From Lachnospiraceae bacterium UBA4364 (GTDB lineage Bacteria; Bacillota; Clostridia; Lachnospirales; Lachnospiraceae): a DNA stretch of 32,646 nucleotides. The notes under the pieces were generated by a model. It searched no databases, was not told the origin of the DNA, and saw only the letters and a list, made by a program, of their open reading frames with translations. Shown in pieces: positions 15,036 through 23,144 of this stretch (its first letter is position 1; the number at the start of each line of letters is the position of its first letter). The stretch covers positions 1-32,646 of the forward strand of contig DGSK01000043.1 in NCBI GenBank assembly GCA_002393955.1, given 5' to 3'. A program made the position numbers and the translations under genes.

Positions 15036-15794
15036 ATGGTAAAAGCTATAATGCACGGATGTAACGGACACATGGGACAGATGATAACGTCCATAGTAAA
15101 GGATATGGATGAGATAGAGATAGTTGCGGGAGTGGATATTTCGGATCATATAAAGAATGATTATCCCGTGTTTAAGTCTTTAGCGGAATGCGACGTTGTC
15201 GCTGATGTGGTGATCGATTTTGCTTCTGCCAAGGCAACAGATGCACTTTTAGACTACTGTGAAGCAAAGGCTGTCCCTGTCGTGCTTTGTACAACAGGGC
15301 TCTCTGATGAACAGGTTAAGCGTGCCACAGAGGAAAGCATAAAGAAAACCGCTGTACTTAAATCGGCAAACATGTCCTTAGGAATAAATCTTCTTATGAA
15401 ACTGTTAAAGGATGCTGCTAATGTACTGGCTCCTGCGGGTTTCGATATAGAGATAGTTGAAAAGCATCATAACCGTAAGCTTGACGCTCCCTCAGGTACG
15501 GCTCTTGCACTTGCTGATTCCATCAATGAAGCAAGAGATAATGAGTACGAGTATGTATATGACCGCAGTACCAGAAGAGAAAAGAGGAGACCTAAGGAAA
15601 TAGGCATTTCTGCCGTACGCGGAGGCAATATAGTAGGTGACCATGATGTGATATTTGCCGGCTGTGATGAAGTAATAACCTTCAGCCATTCAGCATATTC
15701 AAGGGCCGTATTTGCAAAGGGTGCTGTCCAGGCTGCTATTTTTTTAGCAGATAAGAAGACAGGGCTCTATGATATGAGCGATGTAATAGGCTGA
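15036..15794 (+). CDS. dapB: 4-hydroxy-tetrahydrodipicolinate reductase
   Basis: A 252-residue NAD(P)H-dependent enzyme of lysine and diaminopimelate synthesis, which feeds peptidoglycan. HGCNGHMGQ (7-15) is the cofactor loop, VVLCTTGLS lies mid-protein, and EKHHNRKLDAPSGTAL (142-157) holds the catalytic His/Lys and substrate-binding residues. Length is typical. AAGGAGG is 6-7 bases before the ATG. No dapA lies beside it, unlike many Firmicutes; the next gene is hisA. Confidence 0.96.
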   Translation: MVKAIMHGCNGHMGQMITSIVKDMDEIEIVAGVDISDHIKNDYPVFKSLAECDVVADVVIDFASAKATDALLDYCEAKAVPVVLCTTGLSDEQVKRATEESIKKTAVLKSANMSLGINLLMKLLKDAANVLAPAGFDIEIVEKHHNRKLDAPSGTALALADSINEARDNEYEYVYDRSTRREKRRPKEIGISAVRGGNIVGDHDVIFAGCDEVITFSHSAYSRAVFAKGAVQAAIFLADKKTGLYDMSDVIG

Positions 15795-15923
15795 AACAGC
15801 GATGTGTTTTTGTTTTGAACTCTCCGGCGGGCATTCGGCATGTAGTCCGGATATTATGAGGTTACTGCATCAGCTTGCAAGACAATTTGTGAAGTCAGAT
15901 AAACTTTGACAGAAAGAGGCATC

Positions 15924-16715
15924 ATGAAATTCAGGCCCTGCATAGATATACATAACGGAAGGGTAAAGCAGATAGTGGGCGGATCCTTAAGTGACGGTAA
16001 AGGGAATGCTGTATCCTCTGCCAGTGAGAACTTCGTATCTGAACACGATGCGGCTTATTTTGCTGAGCTTTACAGACAGAAGAACCTGAGGGGAGGCCAT
16101 ATCATTCTGTTAAATAAAGCAGGCACTGATGAGTATGAGCAGACACGCCGGCAGGCTGTATCGGCTCTCGGGCAGTGGAAGGGCGGAATGAGTGTAGGCG
16201 GAGGTATAACGGCTGAAAATGCGGAAAGCTTTCTGGATGCGGGGGCGTATGCCGTGATCATCACGTCCTATGTATTCAGGAACGGTATAATAGATATGGA
16301 CAGGCTTGAAGAAGTGAAGCGGACCGTTGGGAGAGAGCATGTCATCCTGGATTTAAGCTGCAGAAAAAAAGACGGCGGGTACTATGTCGTTACTGACAGA
16401 TGGCAGAAATTTACCGATACGAAGCTTGATAAGGCGCTTATGAAAGAGCTGGAGGCTTACTCCTGCGAGTATCTGATCCATGCTGTTGATGTGGAAGGCA
16501 AACAGTCAGGAATAGAAAAAGATGTCCTGGGGGTGCTTTCAGAATATGCGGAGGAGGGGGATCTTCCCGTGACCTACGCCGGTGGAGTCCATTCGTATGA
16601 AGATATAGAACTGATCAAAGAAGGCGGCCGTTCAAGGATCGACGTCACTGTGGGCTCTGCCCTCGATATTTTTGGCGGAAATCTGTCAATTGACAGGATA
16701 GAAGAAATGCTTTAA
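15924..16715 (+). CDS. hisA: HisA, eukaryotic (HIS6-like) type
   Basis: A 263-residue isomerase of histidine synthesis (ProFAR to PRFAR), a cytoplasmic TIM barrel. The sequence follows the fungal/plant form rather than standard bacterial HisA: FRPCIDIHNGRVKQIVGGSL at the start, FVSEHDAAYFAELY, then LDLSCRKKDGGYYVVTDRWQ, EYLIHAVDVEGKQSGI and VGSALDIFGGNL at the end; each matches yeast HIS6 as I remember it. The ATG at 15924 follows AAAGAGG; an upstream TTG at 15906 is less likely. No other his genes are near. It may come from old horizontal exchange. Confidence 0.88.
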   Translation: MKFRPCIDIHNGRVKQIVGGSLSDGKGNAVSSASENFVSEHDAAYFAELYRQKNLRGGHIILLNKAGTDEYEQTRRQAVSALGQWKGGMSVGGGITAENAESFLDAGAYAVIITSYVFRNGIIDMDRLEEVKRTVGREHVILDLSCRKKDGGYYVVTDRWQKFTDTKLDKALMKELEAYSCEYLIHAVDVEGKQSGIEKDVLGVLSEYAEEGDLPVTYAGGVHSYEDIELIKEGGRSRIDVTVGSALDIFGGNLSIDRIEEML

Positions 16716-16749
16716 AGCGGATGTTTGATACAGACGGAATCGTAAAATG

Positions 16750-16833
16750 TTCAGACAGAAACTAAAGCAAGAGGCAGGATAGGAATTCAGAAAGAGATTC
16801 AAATAAAAGTTCGAGTAGGTGTTCAGATAGGAT
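16750..16833. repeat. Degenerate 12-nt tandem repeat
   Basis: TTCAGA or close forms recur at 16750, 16786, 16798, 16810 and 16822, all spaced by 12 or 36 bases. The consensus is about TTCAGA-T/A-AGGAG. The units between 16762 and 16785 are worn. The array ends 9 bases before the flippase start and contains its weak AGGAT ribosome site. Confidence 0.6.
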
Positions 16834-16842
16834 ATTTCCAGT

Positions 16843-18159
16843 ATGGATATAAAAAAGTTATGGGGAAAATATAAGTCGTCGCAGATTGAGTATGATGGTT
16901 TTATCTTTAACTCGCTGGGCGGCTTATTAAATGCGTTTCAGTCGGTATTCGTCCTGATGGTACTTAGCAGGGTGATGCCCACACTGGAGGAGGCAGGGGT
17001 TTTTACCTTTGCCTATTCCGTTGCAAATCTGATGCTGGATATCGGCAGATACGGCATGCGTAACTATCAGGTTACGGATGTAAAAGAAAAGTATGCATAT
17101 TCCACGTATTTCAAGTCAAGGATATGGACTACTGCGGCAATGATGGCCGTAAGTGTAGTTTATGTTGCAGTAAGAAACGGAATAGAAGGTTACACGGTCG
17201 AAAAGGTTTGGATAATCATCTTCATGTGTCTGTTTAAGGCTGTGGATTCCCTGGAGGATGTTTATTTGGGACGATACCAGCAGGTTGGGCGTCTGGATAT
17301 AGCCGGTAAATGTCTGACAGTACATATGCTGCTCGTGATACTCAGCTATGTGCTGTGTCTGGTGGCTGGAGCTGATCTTCTTACATCTACCATAGTGACG
17401 ACCTTTGTCTCTGCATTGGTTACTTTGGTGCTGATACTTCCTACCCGAAAAATGGCAGATTCTGACTGGAAAAGCAATGCAAAATTAAGGTCAAAAGAAA
17501 GCAGCTGGCCGCTTTTATGGGAATGTACCGGACTTGCCATAGCGCTTTTTTTAAGTTTCTATCAGGTAAACTGCCCCAAATATGCCATAGATTCTGTTAT
17601 GACGGATGTGGATCAGGCCAATTTCGGTTTCATAAGCATGCCGGTATTCTTTGCGTCACTGATCTGCCAGTTCCTTTATCTGCCGATGCTTACGGGGCTG
17701 GCTGCAAAATTCCAGATGAACGACTATGAGGGCTTAAAGAAGATGATAGTTAAGGTGTCGGTCCTGATTACCGGAGCTTGCATATTCATAATAATAGGTG
17801 CGGTGATTGCAGGAATTCCTGTGCTCTCGATATTGTATTCAACAGACCTTAAACCGTTTACGATTGAGTTCTATATGCTTATGGTAGGCAGCGGTTTTAT
17901 GGCATTTGCAACATTCCTGGGCAGTGTACTTACTACGATAAGGAAACAGCACCATATGCTTATAGGCTATGTGGTCACGACAATACCGGAGTTTATTGCG
18001 GTTGATCGTTTTGTCGGGGAGTGGGGGCTTAATGGCGCGTCTTTAGTATTTACCCTTACCATGCTCCTGCTGATGCTGTATATGTCAATAGCCCTGGTAT
18101 ATGAGATGGTTCGGCTAAAAAAGGCTGTGGGTGTACCGAACCGATCAGTAGCATCGTAG
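16843..18159 (+). CDS. Polysaccharide/oligosaccharide flippase (Wzx/MATE-like)
   Basis: A 438-residue membrane protein with about 12 hydrophobic segments across its length. The first is near 30-50 (LGGLLNAFQSVFVLMVLSRVM), and the N-terminal pattern FNSLGGLLNAFQSVFVLMVLSR...GVFTFAYSVANLMLDIGRYGMRNYQV is the usual Wzx-like opening. It would flip lipid-linked sugar chains across the membrane. No glycosyltransferase genes lie beside it, so its substrate is open. Translation starts at ATG 16843 behind a weak AGGAT. The short hicA begins 18 bases downstream of its stop. Confidence 0.85.
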   Translation: MDIKKLWGKYKSSQIEYDGFIFNSLGGLLNAFQSVFVLMVLSRVMPTLEEAGVFTFAYSVANLMLDIGRYGMRNYQVTDVKEKYAYSTYFKSRIWTTAAMMAVSVVYVAVRNGIEGYTVEKVWIIIFMCLFKAVDSLEDVYLGRYQQVGRLDIAGKCLTVHMLLVILSYVLCLVAGADLLTSTIVTTFVSALVTLVLILPTRKMADSDWKSNAKLRSKESSWPLLWECTGLAIALFLSFYQVNCPKYAIDSVMTDVDQANFGFISMPVFFASLICQFLYLPMLTGLAAKFQMNDYEGLKKMIVKVSVLITGACIFIIIGAVIAGIPVLSILYSTDLKPFTIEFYMLMVGSGFMAFATFLGSVLTTIRKQHHMLIGYVVTTIPEFIAVDRFVGEWGLNGASLVFTLTMLLLMLYMSIALVYEMVRLKKAVGVPNRSVAS

Positions 18160-18177
18160 TGTTGAGGGAAACTATAT

Positions 18178-18339
18178 TTGCTAAAAAAAGCCGGATGTTA
18201 TCTTTTGAACCATGGCGGTGAACATGATACATGGTACAGTCCTTTGACCCAAAGAAGGTTCAGAGTACCACGTCATCCGAGTAAAGAACTGAAAAATGGA
18301 ACCGCAGAAAGCATTATGAAAGATGCAGGACTTAAATAA
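18178..18339 (+). CDS. hicA: HicA-type mRNA interferase toxin, short, TTG start
   Basis: A 53-residue reading frame just upstream of hicB. It reads LKKAGCYLLNHGGEHDTWYS, then PLTQRRFRVPRHPSKELKNG and TAESIMKDAGLK. This is the HicA double-stranded-RNA-binding-like fold, with the catalytic His in GGEH (His16) and the VPRHPSKELKNGT strand. Usual HicA proteins have about 7 more N-terminal residues, so the first helix is clipped. An in-frame TGA at 18163-18165 blocks a longer form. The only start is TTG 18178, with GAGGG at 18164-18168 nine bases upstream. It is either a functional short toxin or an N-terminally decayed one. hicB follows after 21 bases. Confidence 0.75.
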   Translation: MLKKAGCYLLNHGGEHDTWYSPLTQRRFRVPRHPSKELKNGTAESIMKDAGLK

Positions 18340-18360
18340 ACTTATGCAGGAGGTGATTTT

Positions 18361-18768
18361 ATGGCAAAATATGCATATCCGGCAGTCTTTACGCCGGAGG
18401 AAGATGGAGGATATTCAGTTTCTTTCAGAGATCTTGAAGGATGCTACACTTGTGGCGACAATATCGAAGATGCAATTTATATGGCTGAAGATGTCCTGGC
18501 ACTATGTCTTTGGGATTATGAAAATGAAAAAAAGAATGTTCCGTTACCGTCAGCGCCCGGCACGATTGAATTAAAAGATGGCGAATTTGTAAGTTATATC
18601 AGGGCCGATACGATAGAGTATGCCAGGAAAGTGAGCAACCGTGCTGTAAAGAAGACACTATCTATACCGGAATGGTTAAACATAAGAGCAGAGGAGGCCG
18701 GTGTTAATTTTTCGCAGGTGTTGCAGGAAGCACTTAAACAAAAACTTGGTCTTGTATCAAATATGTAG
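18361..18768 (+). CDS. hicB: HicB family antitoxin
   Basis: A 135-residue antitoxin. Residues 1-70 form the partial RNase-H-like HicB fold (YPAVFTPEEDGGYSVSFRDLEGCYTCGDNIEDAIYMAEDVL). The last 35 residues (TLSIPEWLNIRAEEAGVNFSQVLQEALKQKLGL) form a ribbon-helix-helix DNA-binding part. It would bind HicA, block its active site and repress the operon. AGGAGGTG precedes the ATG. The order hicA then hicB is standard. Confidence 0.92.
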   Translation: MAKYAYPAVFTPEEDGGYSVSFRDLEGCYTCGDNIEDAIYMAEDVLALCLWDYENEKKNVPLPSAPGTIELKDGEFVSYIRADTIEYARKVSNRAVKKTLSIPEWLNIRAEEAGVNFSQVLQEALKQKLGLVSNM

Positions 18769-18796
18769 TGCTTATTGTCGCAGCTGACAATCTGCA

Positions 18797-20047
18797 TCAC
18801 TCACCGATATAGTCGCCGGAGTATTTCACATATGCGCTGCCGTAGCCCGCAGCTTTGACAGTATCCAGCATCGCATTGGCGTCTGCCTCCGTTGCATATG
18901 CGCCTGCAGAAACCACATACCACTTTTCCTTATTTAGATTGCTCCAGTCTGTTGTGACATAGACTCTGCCGTCCAGTCCTTTTTCTGTGAGGGTATTTGC
19001 TGATTTCTGCGCATCTGCTTCATCTTTTGCGGCGGAACACCAGATTCCGTAGAAAGGGGTGTTGTCTGCCACATCGCTGCTGTCCGGCTGTTCAGAATAT
19101 TCAGACTCAGCGTAGCTGTCTATTGCTTTTATGTTTATATCCGTTATTGCCAGACCATATCTTGAATCTTCGTCTAACGCTATTTTGTAAGTAACAGTGT
19201 AATTGGACAGTCCGGGATTGTTTTCGATTATTCCCCAGTACCCAAAAAACATATCCACTTCACCGATATATCCGTCGGCATCTTTTTCTACACGGAAATC
19301 GTGGAATTCCTGGGCAGTCTCATTTTCTACGCCACTGTAAACGAGCAGCGCAAGGTTTTCACCGGCGTCATTGTATCTTACTGCATCAAGATCCCAGCAT
19401 TTTACATCTGTCTGCAGTTTATTAAGATCCGCCTCCATTCCAAAAAGGTCCAGGCATTTACGGTTTACATCTATTATATCCAGGGATTCCCCATGGAGCC
19501 CGTCTCCGTACGGACCGTAATCTTCTGTATCGCTCATCTCCACATGGTCTCCGACTATGACAAAACAGTCGTTTATTCTGCCGTCCGGCATGACGGCCAT
19601 GGCCGCAGCTCTTATTGCCTCTGCATCGTTGATCCGAACATCTATATTAAAGTCAGGAGAATTAAGATACTCATAATCCTGGTTCCACATAATGGCTGAT
19701 ATATATCCGGACATGGCATTGTTCATATATCCAAGTGTGTCCTGCACTTCTTCGGTGGTAAAGGATATTTGGTCCGGATTCTGGTTGAGTGTTTTGCCTG
19801 TGTCCTGTTCGGTGTCTGTTTCTGATACTTTATCTTCAATGCTGCTGTTTTTGCTTTCCGTGTCCACTGATGTCGCAGAGTCTGCATTATCATCGTCATC
19901 TGTACTTATGTCTTCATCTGTATTTATTTCTTCATGTTCGCCGTAATCCGAATTGTCAAGTGCTGAAGAGCGGGAGGAATGTCTTCCGCATCCGCCAAAT
20001 AACAGGGTTATAGAAAGTGCTGCCATTATTAATACTCTTTTTTTCAT
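18797..20047 (-). CDS. Secreted lipoprotein with acidic linker and SPOR-like C-terminal domain
   Basis: A 416-residue lipoprotein. The signal peptide MKKRVLIMAALSITLLFGGC carries the lipobox LFGGC. Residues about 25-85 are very rich in Asp, Ser and Glu (a flexible wall-spanning linker). A middle domain of about 200 residues is not recognised. The last 85 residues (TPFYGIWCSAAKDEADAQKS...WYVVSAGAYATEADANAMLD...AYVKYSG) look like a SPOR repeat, a fold that binds denuded glycan strands of peptidoglycan. ATG 20047 is chosen because AAAGGA lies 9 bases upstream; ATG 20053 is too close. It is convergent with hicB, with no clear terminator between. Confidence 0.8.
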   Translation of the reverse strand: MKKRVLIMAALSITLLFGGCGRHSSRSSALDNSDYGEHEEINTDEDISTDDDDNADSATSVDTESKNSSIEDKVSETDTEQDTGKTLNQNPDQISFTTEEVQDTLGYMNNAMSGYISAIMWNQDYEYLNSPDFNIDVRINDAEAIRAAAMAVMPDGRINDCFVIVGDHVEMSDTEDYGPYGDGLHGESLDIIDVNRKCLDLFGMEADLNKLQTDVKCWDLDAVRYNDAGENLALLVYSGVENETAQEFHDFRVEKDADGYIGEVDMFFGYWGIIENNPGLSNYTVTYKIALDEDSRYGLAITDINIKAIDSYAESEYSEQPDSSDVADNTPFYGIWCSAAKDEADAQKSANTLTEKGLDGRVYVTTDWSNLNKEKWYVVSAGAYATEADANAMLDTVKAAGYGSAYVKYSGDYIGE

Positions 20048-20221
20048 GATCATTCATCCTTTTTCATATATTCAGATCCCGGTTATTTATACAGTTTTTT
20101 TTCAAACGTTTAAAAATAATTCTGTCCGGGATATTATATTTACGCATAATATTATAACAGTGAACGTATTATAATCATATAGAGAATAAACACAGACCTT
20201 TGTTTATAGTTAGTTTTGTTC

Positions 20222-20250
20222 TTTACTTTTACTTATTCTTATGGTATAGT
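20222..20250 (+). promoter_or_regulatory. Predicted csp promoter
   Basis: TTTACT at 20222-20227, 17-base spacer, TATAGT at 20245-20250, giving a leader of about 50 bases. The divergent AT-rich gap from 20054 also holds several TATAAT-like strings, but no second promoter can be fixed with confidence. Confidence 0.5.
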
Positions 20251-20305
20251 TTCAATGTCATTTTATGACGCAACGATTTTTTATTTTTTGGAGGAGTTTA
20301 AGAAC

Positions 20306-20521
20306 ATGAAGGGTACAGTAAAGTGGTTCAATGCACAGAAGGGTTATGGCTTCATCTCAATCGGTGAGGGTGAGGAGAATTCCGGTAAGGATGTTTTCGT
20401 TCATTTCTCAGGTATTGCAGGTGAGGAAGGCTATAAGACATTAAACGACGGTCAGGCTGTAGAGTTTGAAGTTGTTGACGGTGCTAAGGGACCTCAGGCT
20501 ATCAATGTAGTTAAGCTTTAA
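20306..20521 (+). CDS. Cold-shock domain protein (CspA family)
   Basis: A 71-residue single cold-shock domain. KGTVKWFNAQKGYGFI holds RNP1 (KGYGFI) and DVFVHF is RNP2; the aromatic residues bind single-stranded RNA or DNA. A small acidic insert (GEGEENSGKD) between the two makes it slightly longer than the usual 66. GGAGGAG precedes the ATG at 20306; the upstream in-frame ATG has no site. Codon use is restricted (like gdhA), a sign of strong expression. It acts as an RNA chaperone. Confidence 0.95.
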   Translation: MKGTVKWFNAQKGYGFISIGEGEENSGKDVFVHFSGIAGEEGYKTLNDGQAVEFEVVDGAKGPQAINVVKL

Positions 20522-20576
20522 TCGGTTTTGAAATCGTACCTATATTTTATATAGTATCAATTAAAAACAGATTAGG

Positions 20577-20607
20577 AAAAGACCGGGATGATCCCGGTCT
20601 TTTTTTC
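20577..20607 (+). terminator. Intrinsic terminator of csp
   Basis: GACCGGGA (20581-20588) and TCCCGGTC (20592-20599) form perfect arms around TGA, followed by seven or more T. Confidence 0.95.
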
Positions 20608-20708
20608 AAAGTAAATAATCGGGAAAGCTTAGTACAGTTAAGCGGTTCGTGACCGCAATCAGATGTTTAGAAGCCTGCAAAATTCAAATTAAGGGAAATT
20701 ATCTAAAT

Positions 20709-21335
20709 ATGAAAAAAAACAGATGCGTGATTATCAGCGGCGGGGATTATGATGATGCCGTGGAGATAAATGGTGATGACTATGTGATAGCATGTGATAA
20801 GGGCTATGAATATGCCTGCAGGATGGGGAAAAAGCCGGATCTTGTGGTGGGGGATTTTGATTCCTACACAGGAGGGGTAGAGTCCGGGATCCCGGTGGAA
20901 AGGTATCCCGTGCGTAAGGATGACACTGACACCATGGCAGCCGTAAAGATAGCGGTGGAAAAGGAATATAAAAAAATCTGTATATGCTGTGCTTTCGGCG
21001 GCCGTATGGACCATGCGTTTGCAAACTGCCAAAGCGGAGTTTACGCAGCTAAAAAGGGCTGTGATGTGTGCATTATCGGGAATGATACCCGGGTGTTTTT
21101 TATACATAACGGTGAGAAGAAACTGGAATGTGCTGAAGGGTGGTCACTTTCTGTTTTTTCAATGAGTGATGAGAGTACCGGCATCAGTATAGAAGGTACG
21201 GAGTATGATGTGAGCGGGGTGTCATTAAGCAGTGACTATCCGTTGGGGGTAAGCAATGAATGGAGAGAAAAGATAGCGCGCATAAGCGTGGAGAATGGGA
21301 CTCTTATGTTGGTTGAATCAAGGATTGGAGAGTAA
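20709..21335 (+). CDS. thiN: Thiamine pyrophosphokinase
   Basis: A 208-residue enzyme that turns thiamine and ATP into thiamine diphosphate. VVGDFDS (46-52) and RKDDTDTMAAV (69-79) are the ATP/metal-binding motifs, and AFGGRMDHAFANC is the conserved G-x-R-x-D-H motif. The ATG at 20709 gives the family-like MKKNRCVIISGGDY start behind AAGGGA; the frame is open upstream to 20649 but that part is not family-like. rlmD starts 3 bases after its stop, so both share a transcript. Confidence 0.93.
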   Translation: MKKNRCVIISGGDYDDAVEINGDDYVIACDKGYEYACRMGKKPDLVVGDFDSYTGGVESGIPVERYPVRKDDTDTMAAVKIAVEKEYKKICICCAFGGRMDHAFANCQSGVYAAKKGCDVCIIGNDTRVFFIHNGEKKLECAEGWSLSVFSMSDESTGISIEGTEYDVSGVSLSSDYPLGVSNEWREKIARISVENGTLMLVESRIGE

Positions 21336-21338
21336 GCC

Positions 21339-22793
21339 GTGTTGAAAAGCAATGGCCGTAAAAATAAAAGGAAGGACCTGTCTGCGGGTTCAAGGATTAG
21401 TTCCGCAAGGGGAAAAAATAAAGGCGATAAAAAAATAAACACCGGAGGGAAAGAACCGCTTAGAAAGTCAGGTGACAGATATAACGGAGAAGGCTTAAAC
21501 GGATGCCCGGTGGGAAAGAAATGTGGCGGCTGTGTCTATACAGGTGTTTCGTATGAAGAGCAGCTCAGATTGAAACATAAGAAACTTGCAGGACTGTTGG
21601 GGCGATATGGTGAGATTAAGCCTGTAATAGGGATGACGGAGCCCTATCATTACAGAAACAAGGTTCATCATGTTTTCTCATGGGAAAAGGGGAAGGTTAA
21701 GAATGGAATCTATGCAGAGGGCTCGCACAGGGTGATTCCTGTAAATGAGTGTCTTATAGAAGACAGAAAGAGCCAGGAGATAATAAAGACTATTGAAAAG
21801 CTCGTGGTATCTTTTAAAATAAAAGTCTTTGACGAGGATACAGGTTATGGACTGCTGCGTCATGTACTGATAAGACGTGGCTTTAAATCCGGAGAGATTA
21901 TGGTGGTTCTCGTTGTGGCAGACAGGATGTTTCCCGGAAAGAACAATTTTATAAAGGCTTTGAGGAAAGAACATCCGGAAATAACCACTGTCGTAATGAA
22001 CATAAACAGGGAAAGAACATCCATGGTACTGGGGGAGTATGAGGATATGGCATACGGTCCGGGATTTATAGTGGATGAACTGTGTGGATACAGGTTTCGC
22101 ATATCTTCAAAGTCTTTCTATCAGGTAAATCCTGTTCAGACAGAAGTTCTCTATGGCAAGGCTATCGAGCTGGCAGGACTTAATGGAAATGAAACTGTGG
22201 TGGATGCCTACTGTGGCACGGGAACCATAGGTCTTATTGCATCCGGTCATGCGGGAAAGGTCATAGGTATTGAACTGAATCCCGATGCGGTTAGGGATGC
22301 CAGGAAGAATGCTAAGGAAAACAAGGTCACGAATGCTGAATTTATAAAAGGTGATGCAGGAGACTGTATGGAGAGGATGGCAGCAGAAGGTTTAAAACCC
22401 GACGTACTCTTTATGGATCCGCCCCGTTCCGGAAGTACGGAGAAGTTTCTTCACTCAGTGCTCAGAGCTGCACCTGAAAGAATCGTCTATATTTCCTGTG
22501 GACCGGAGAGTCTTGCAAGGGATTTAAAACTACTGACTGCAGGAAAAAAATATGAAGTCAGGGCTATCTGGCCTGTGGATATGTTTCCGCAGACTGAGCA
22601 TGTGGAGGTCGTGGTTGAACTTTCCAAGGGAGATATCGACAGAGACCGCTCGGAGAAAAAAAGTATTGCGAAGACCGATGATATTGGAATGATCAGCGGG
22701 TACAACAAAGGGAATAAAGCGCCCGAGACAACAAACGTAAAGATAGATTTCTCCCTGGAGAACCTTGATTTGTCGGAGCTCAGAGGGCGCTAA
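21339..22793 (+). CDS. RlmD/TrmA-type rRNA uracil-C5 methyltransferase, C-terminal domain detached
   Basis: A 484-residue SAM-dependent enzyme of the RumA/RlmD/TrmA family. A basic tail of about 50 residues is followed by the [4Fe-4S] cysteines Cys56, Cys62 and Cys65 (CPVGKKCGGC) and a fourth at NECLIED. SAM motifs are VVDAYCGTGTIGL, then FMDPPRSGSTEKF with the Pro-Pro pair, YISCGPESLARDL with the catalytic Cys, and FPQTEHVEVVV. No TRAM domain is seen. The start is GTG 21339. It ends in VKIDFSLENLDLSELRGR and then a TAA; in related Lachnospiraceae proteins this point continues into the domain encoded next, so the protein is split here. Confidence 0.88.
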   Translation: MLKSNGRKNKRKDLSAGSRISSARGKNKGDKKINTGGKEPLRKSGDRYNGEGLNGCPVGKKCGGCVYTGVSYEEQLRLKHKKLAGLLGRYGEIKPVIGMTEPYHYRNKVHHVFSWEKGKVKNGIYAEGSHRVIPVNECLIEDRKSQEIIKTIEKLVVSFKIKVFDEDTGYGLLRHVLIRRGFKSGEIMVVLVVADRMFPGKNNFIKALRKEHPEITTVVMNINRERTSMVLGEYEDMAYGPGFIVDELCGYRFRISSKSFYQVNPVQTEVLYGKAIELAGLNGNETVVDAYCGTGTIGLIASGHAGKVIGIELNPDAVRDARKNAKENKVTNAEFIKGDAGDCMERMAAEGLKPDVLFMDPPRSGSTEKFLHSVLRAAPERIVYISCGPESLARDLKLLTAGKKYEVRAIWPVDMFPQTEHVEVVVELSKGDIDRDRSEKKSIAKTDDIGMISGYNKGNKAPETTNVKIDFSLENLDLSELRGR

Positions 22794-22819
22794 AGGTCCG
22801 GGGGACCTTTGTTCAGCGC
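22787..22819 (+). repeat. Hairpin carrying the rlmD stop codon
   Basis: AAAGGTCC (22792-22799) and GGACCTTT (22803-22810) are perfect arms around GGG. GCGCT (22787-22791) and AGCGC (22815-22819) add an outer stem past a GTTC bulge. The TAA (22791-22793) is inside the stem. The GC-rich low-complexity piece to about 22848 looks inserted. Confidence 0.7.
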
Positions 22820-23051
22820 GGACCGAAGCGGAGCGGAGACAGCGACATACGAGCAGATAAAGGATTATGTTAGGGAACAGACGGGTTTTCGAGTGTCTAC
22901 ACTATACATTTCTCAGGTGAAAAGAAAATGTGGTCTAGAGGTTGGGGAGAGCTACAACAAGCCCAAGTCAGAAGATGCCAAACAGCCACAGTGCACACCG
23001 GAGAAAGAAGCGGCAATCATGCAGGCACTTAGACATTATGGGATGATTTAA
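22809..23051 (+). CDS. Detached C-terminal domain of the RlmD-like methyltransferase
   Basis: An 80-residue frame in the same phase as the methyltransferase, separated only by its TAA and a hairpin. From ATYEQIKDYVREQTGFRVST onward it matches the extra C-terminal domain that Lachnospiraceae RlmD-type proteins carry: LYISQVKRKCGLEVGESYNKPKSEDAKQPQCTPEKEAAIMQALRHYGMI. The pattern looks like a small winged or helix-turn-helix nucleic-acid-binding fold. The best start is TTG 22809, inside the hairpin, with poor ribosome signals. It may be made by read-through, by re-initiation, or not at all. Confidence 0.7.
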   Translation: MFSADRSGAETATYEQIKDYVREQTGFRVSTLYISQVKRKCGLEVGESYNKPKSEDAKQPQCTPEKEAAIMQALRHYGMI

Positions 23052-23144
23052 AGGAGATTATGCAAAGGATCATCATTGAGTGCGCAGATTAATGATCTGA
23101 GCTTGAAGATGAGTGTATTTGTCTGGAAAGGTGGGAATAAAACG

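Noticed and set aside
19692..19946. Forward Ser/Val-rich frame inside the SPOR lipoprotein gene
   Set aside because: It is the reverse of the Asp/Ser/Glu linker, with no ribosome site.
23060..23092. 10-residue leader peptide MQRIIIECAD
   Set aside because: AAGGAG is only 3 bases from the ATG and the peptide shows no attenuator features; probably chance or a gene remnant.
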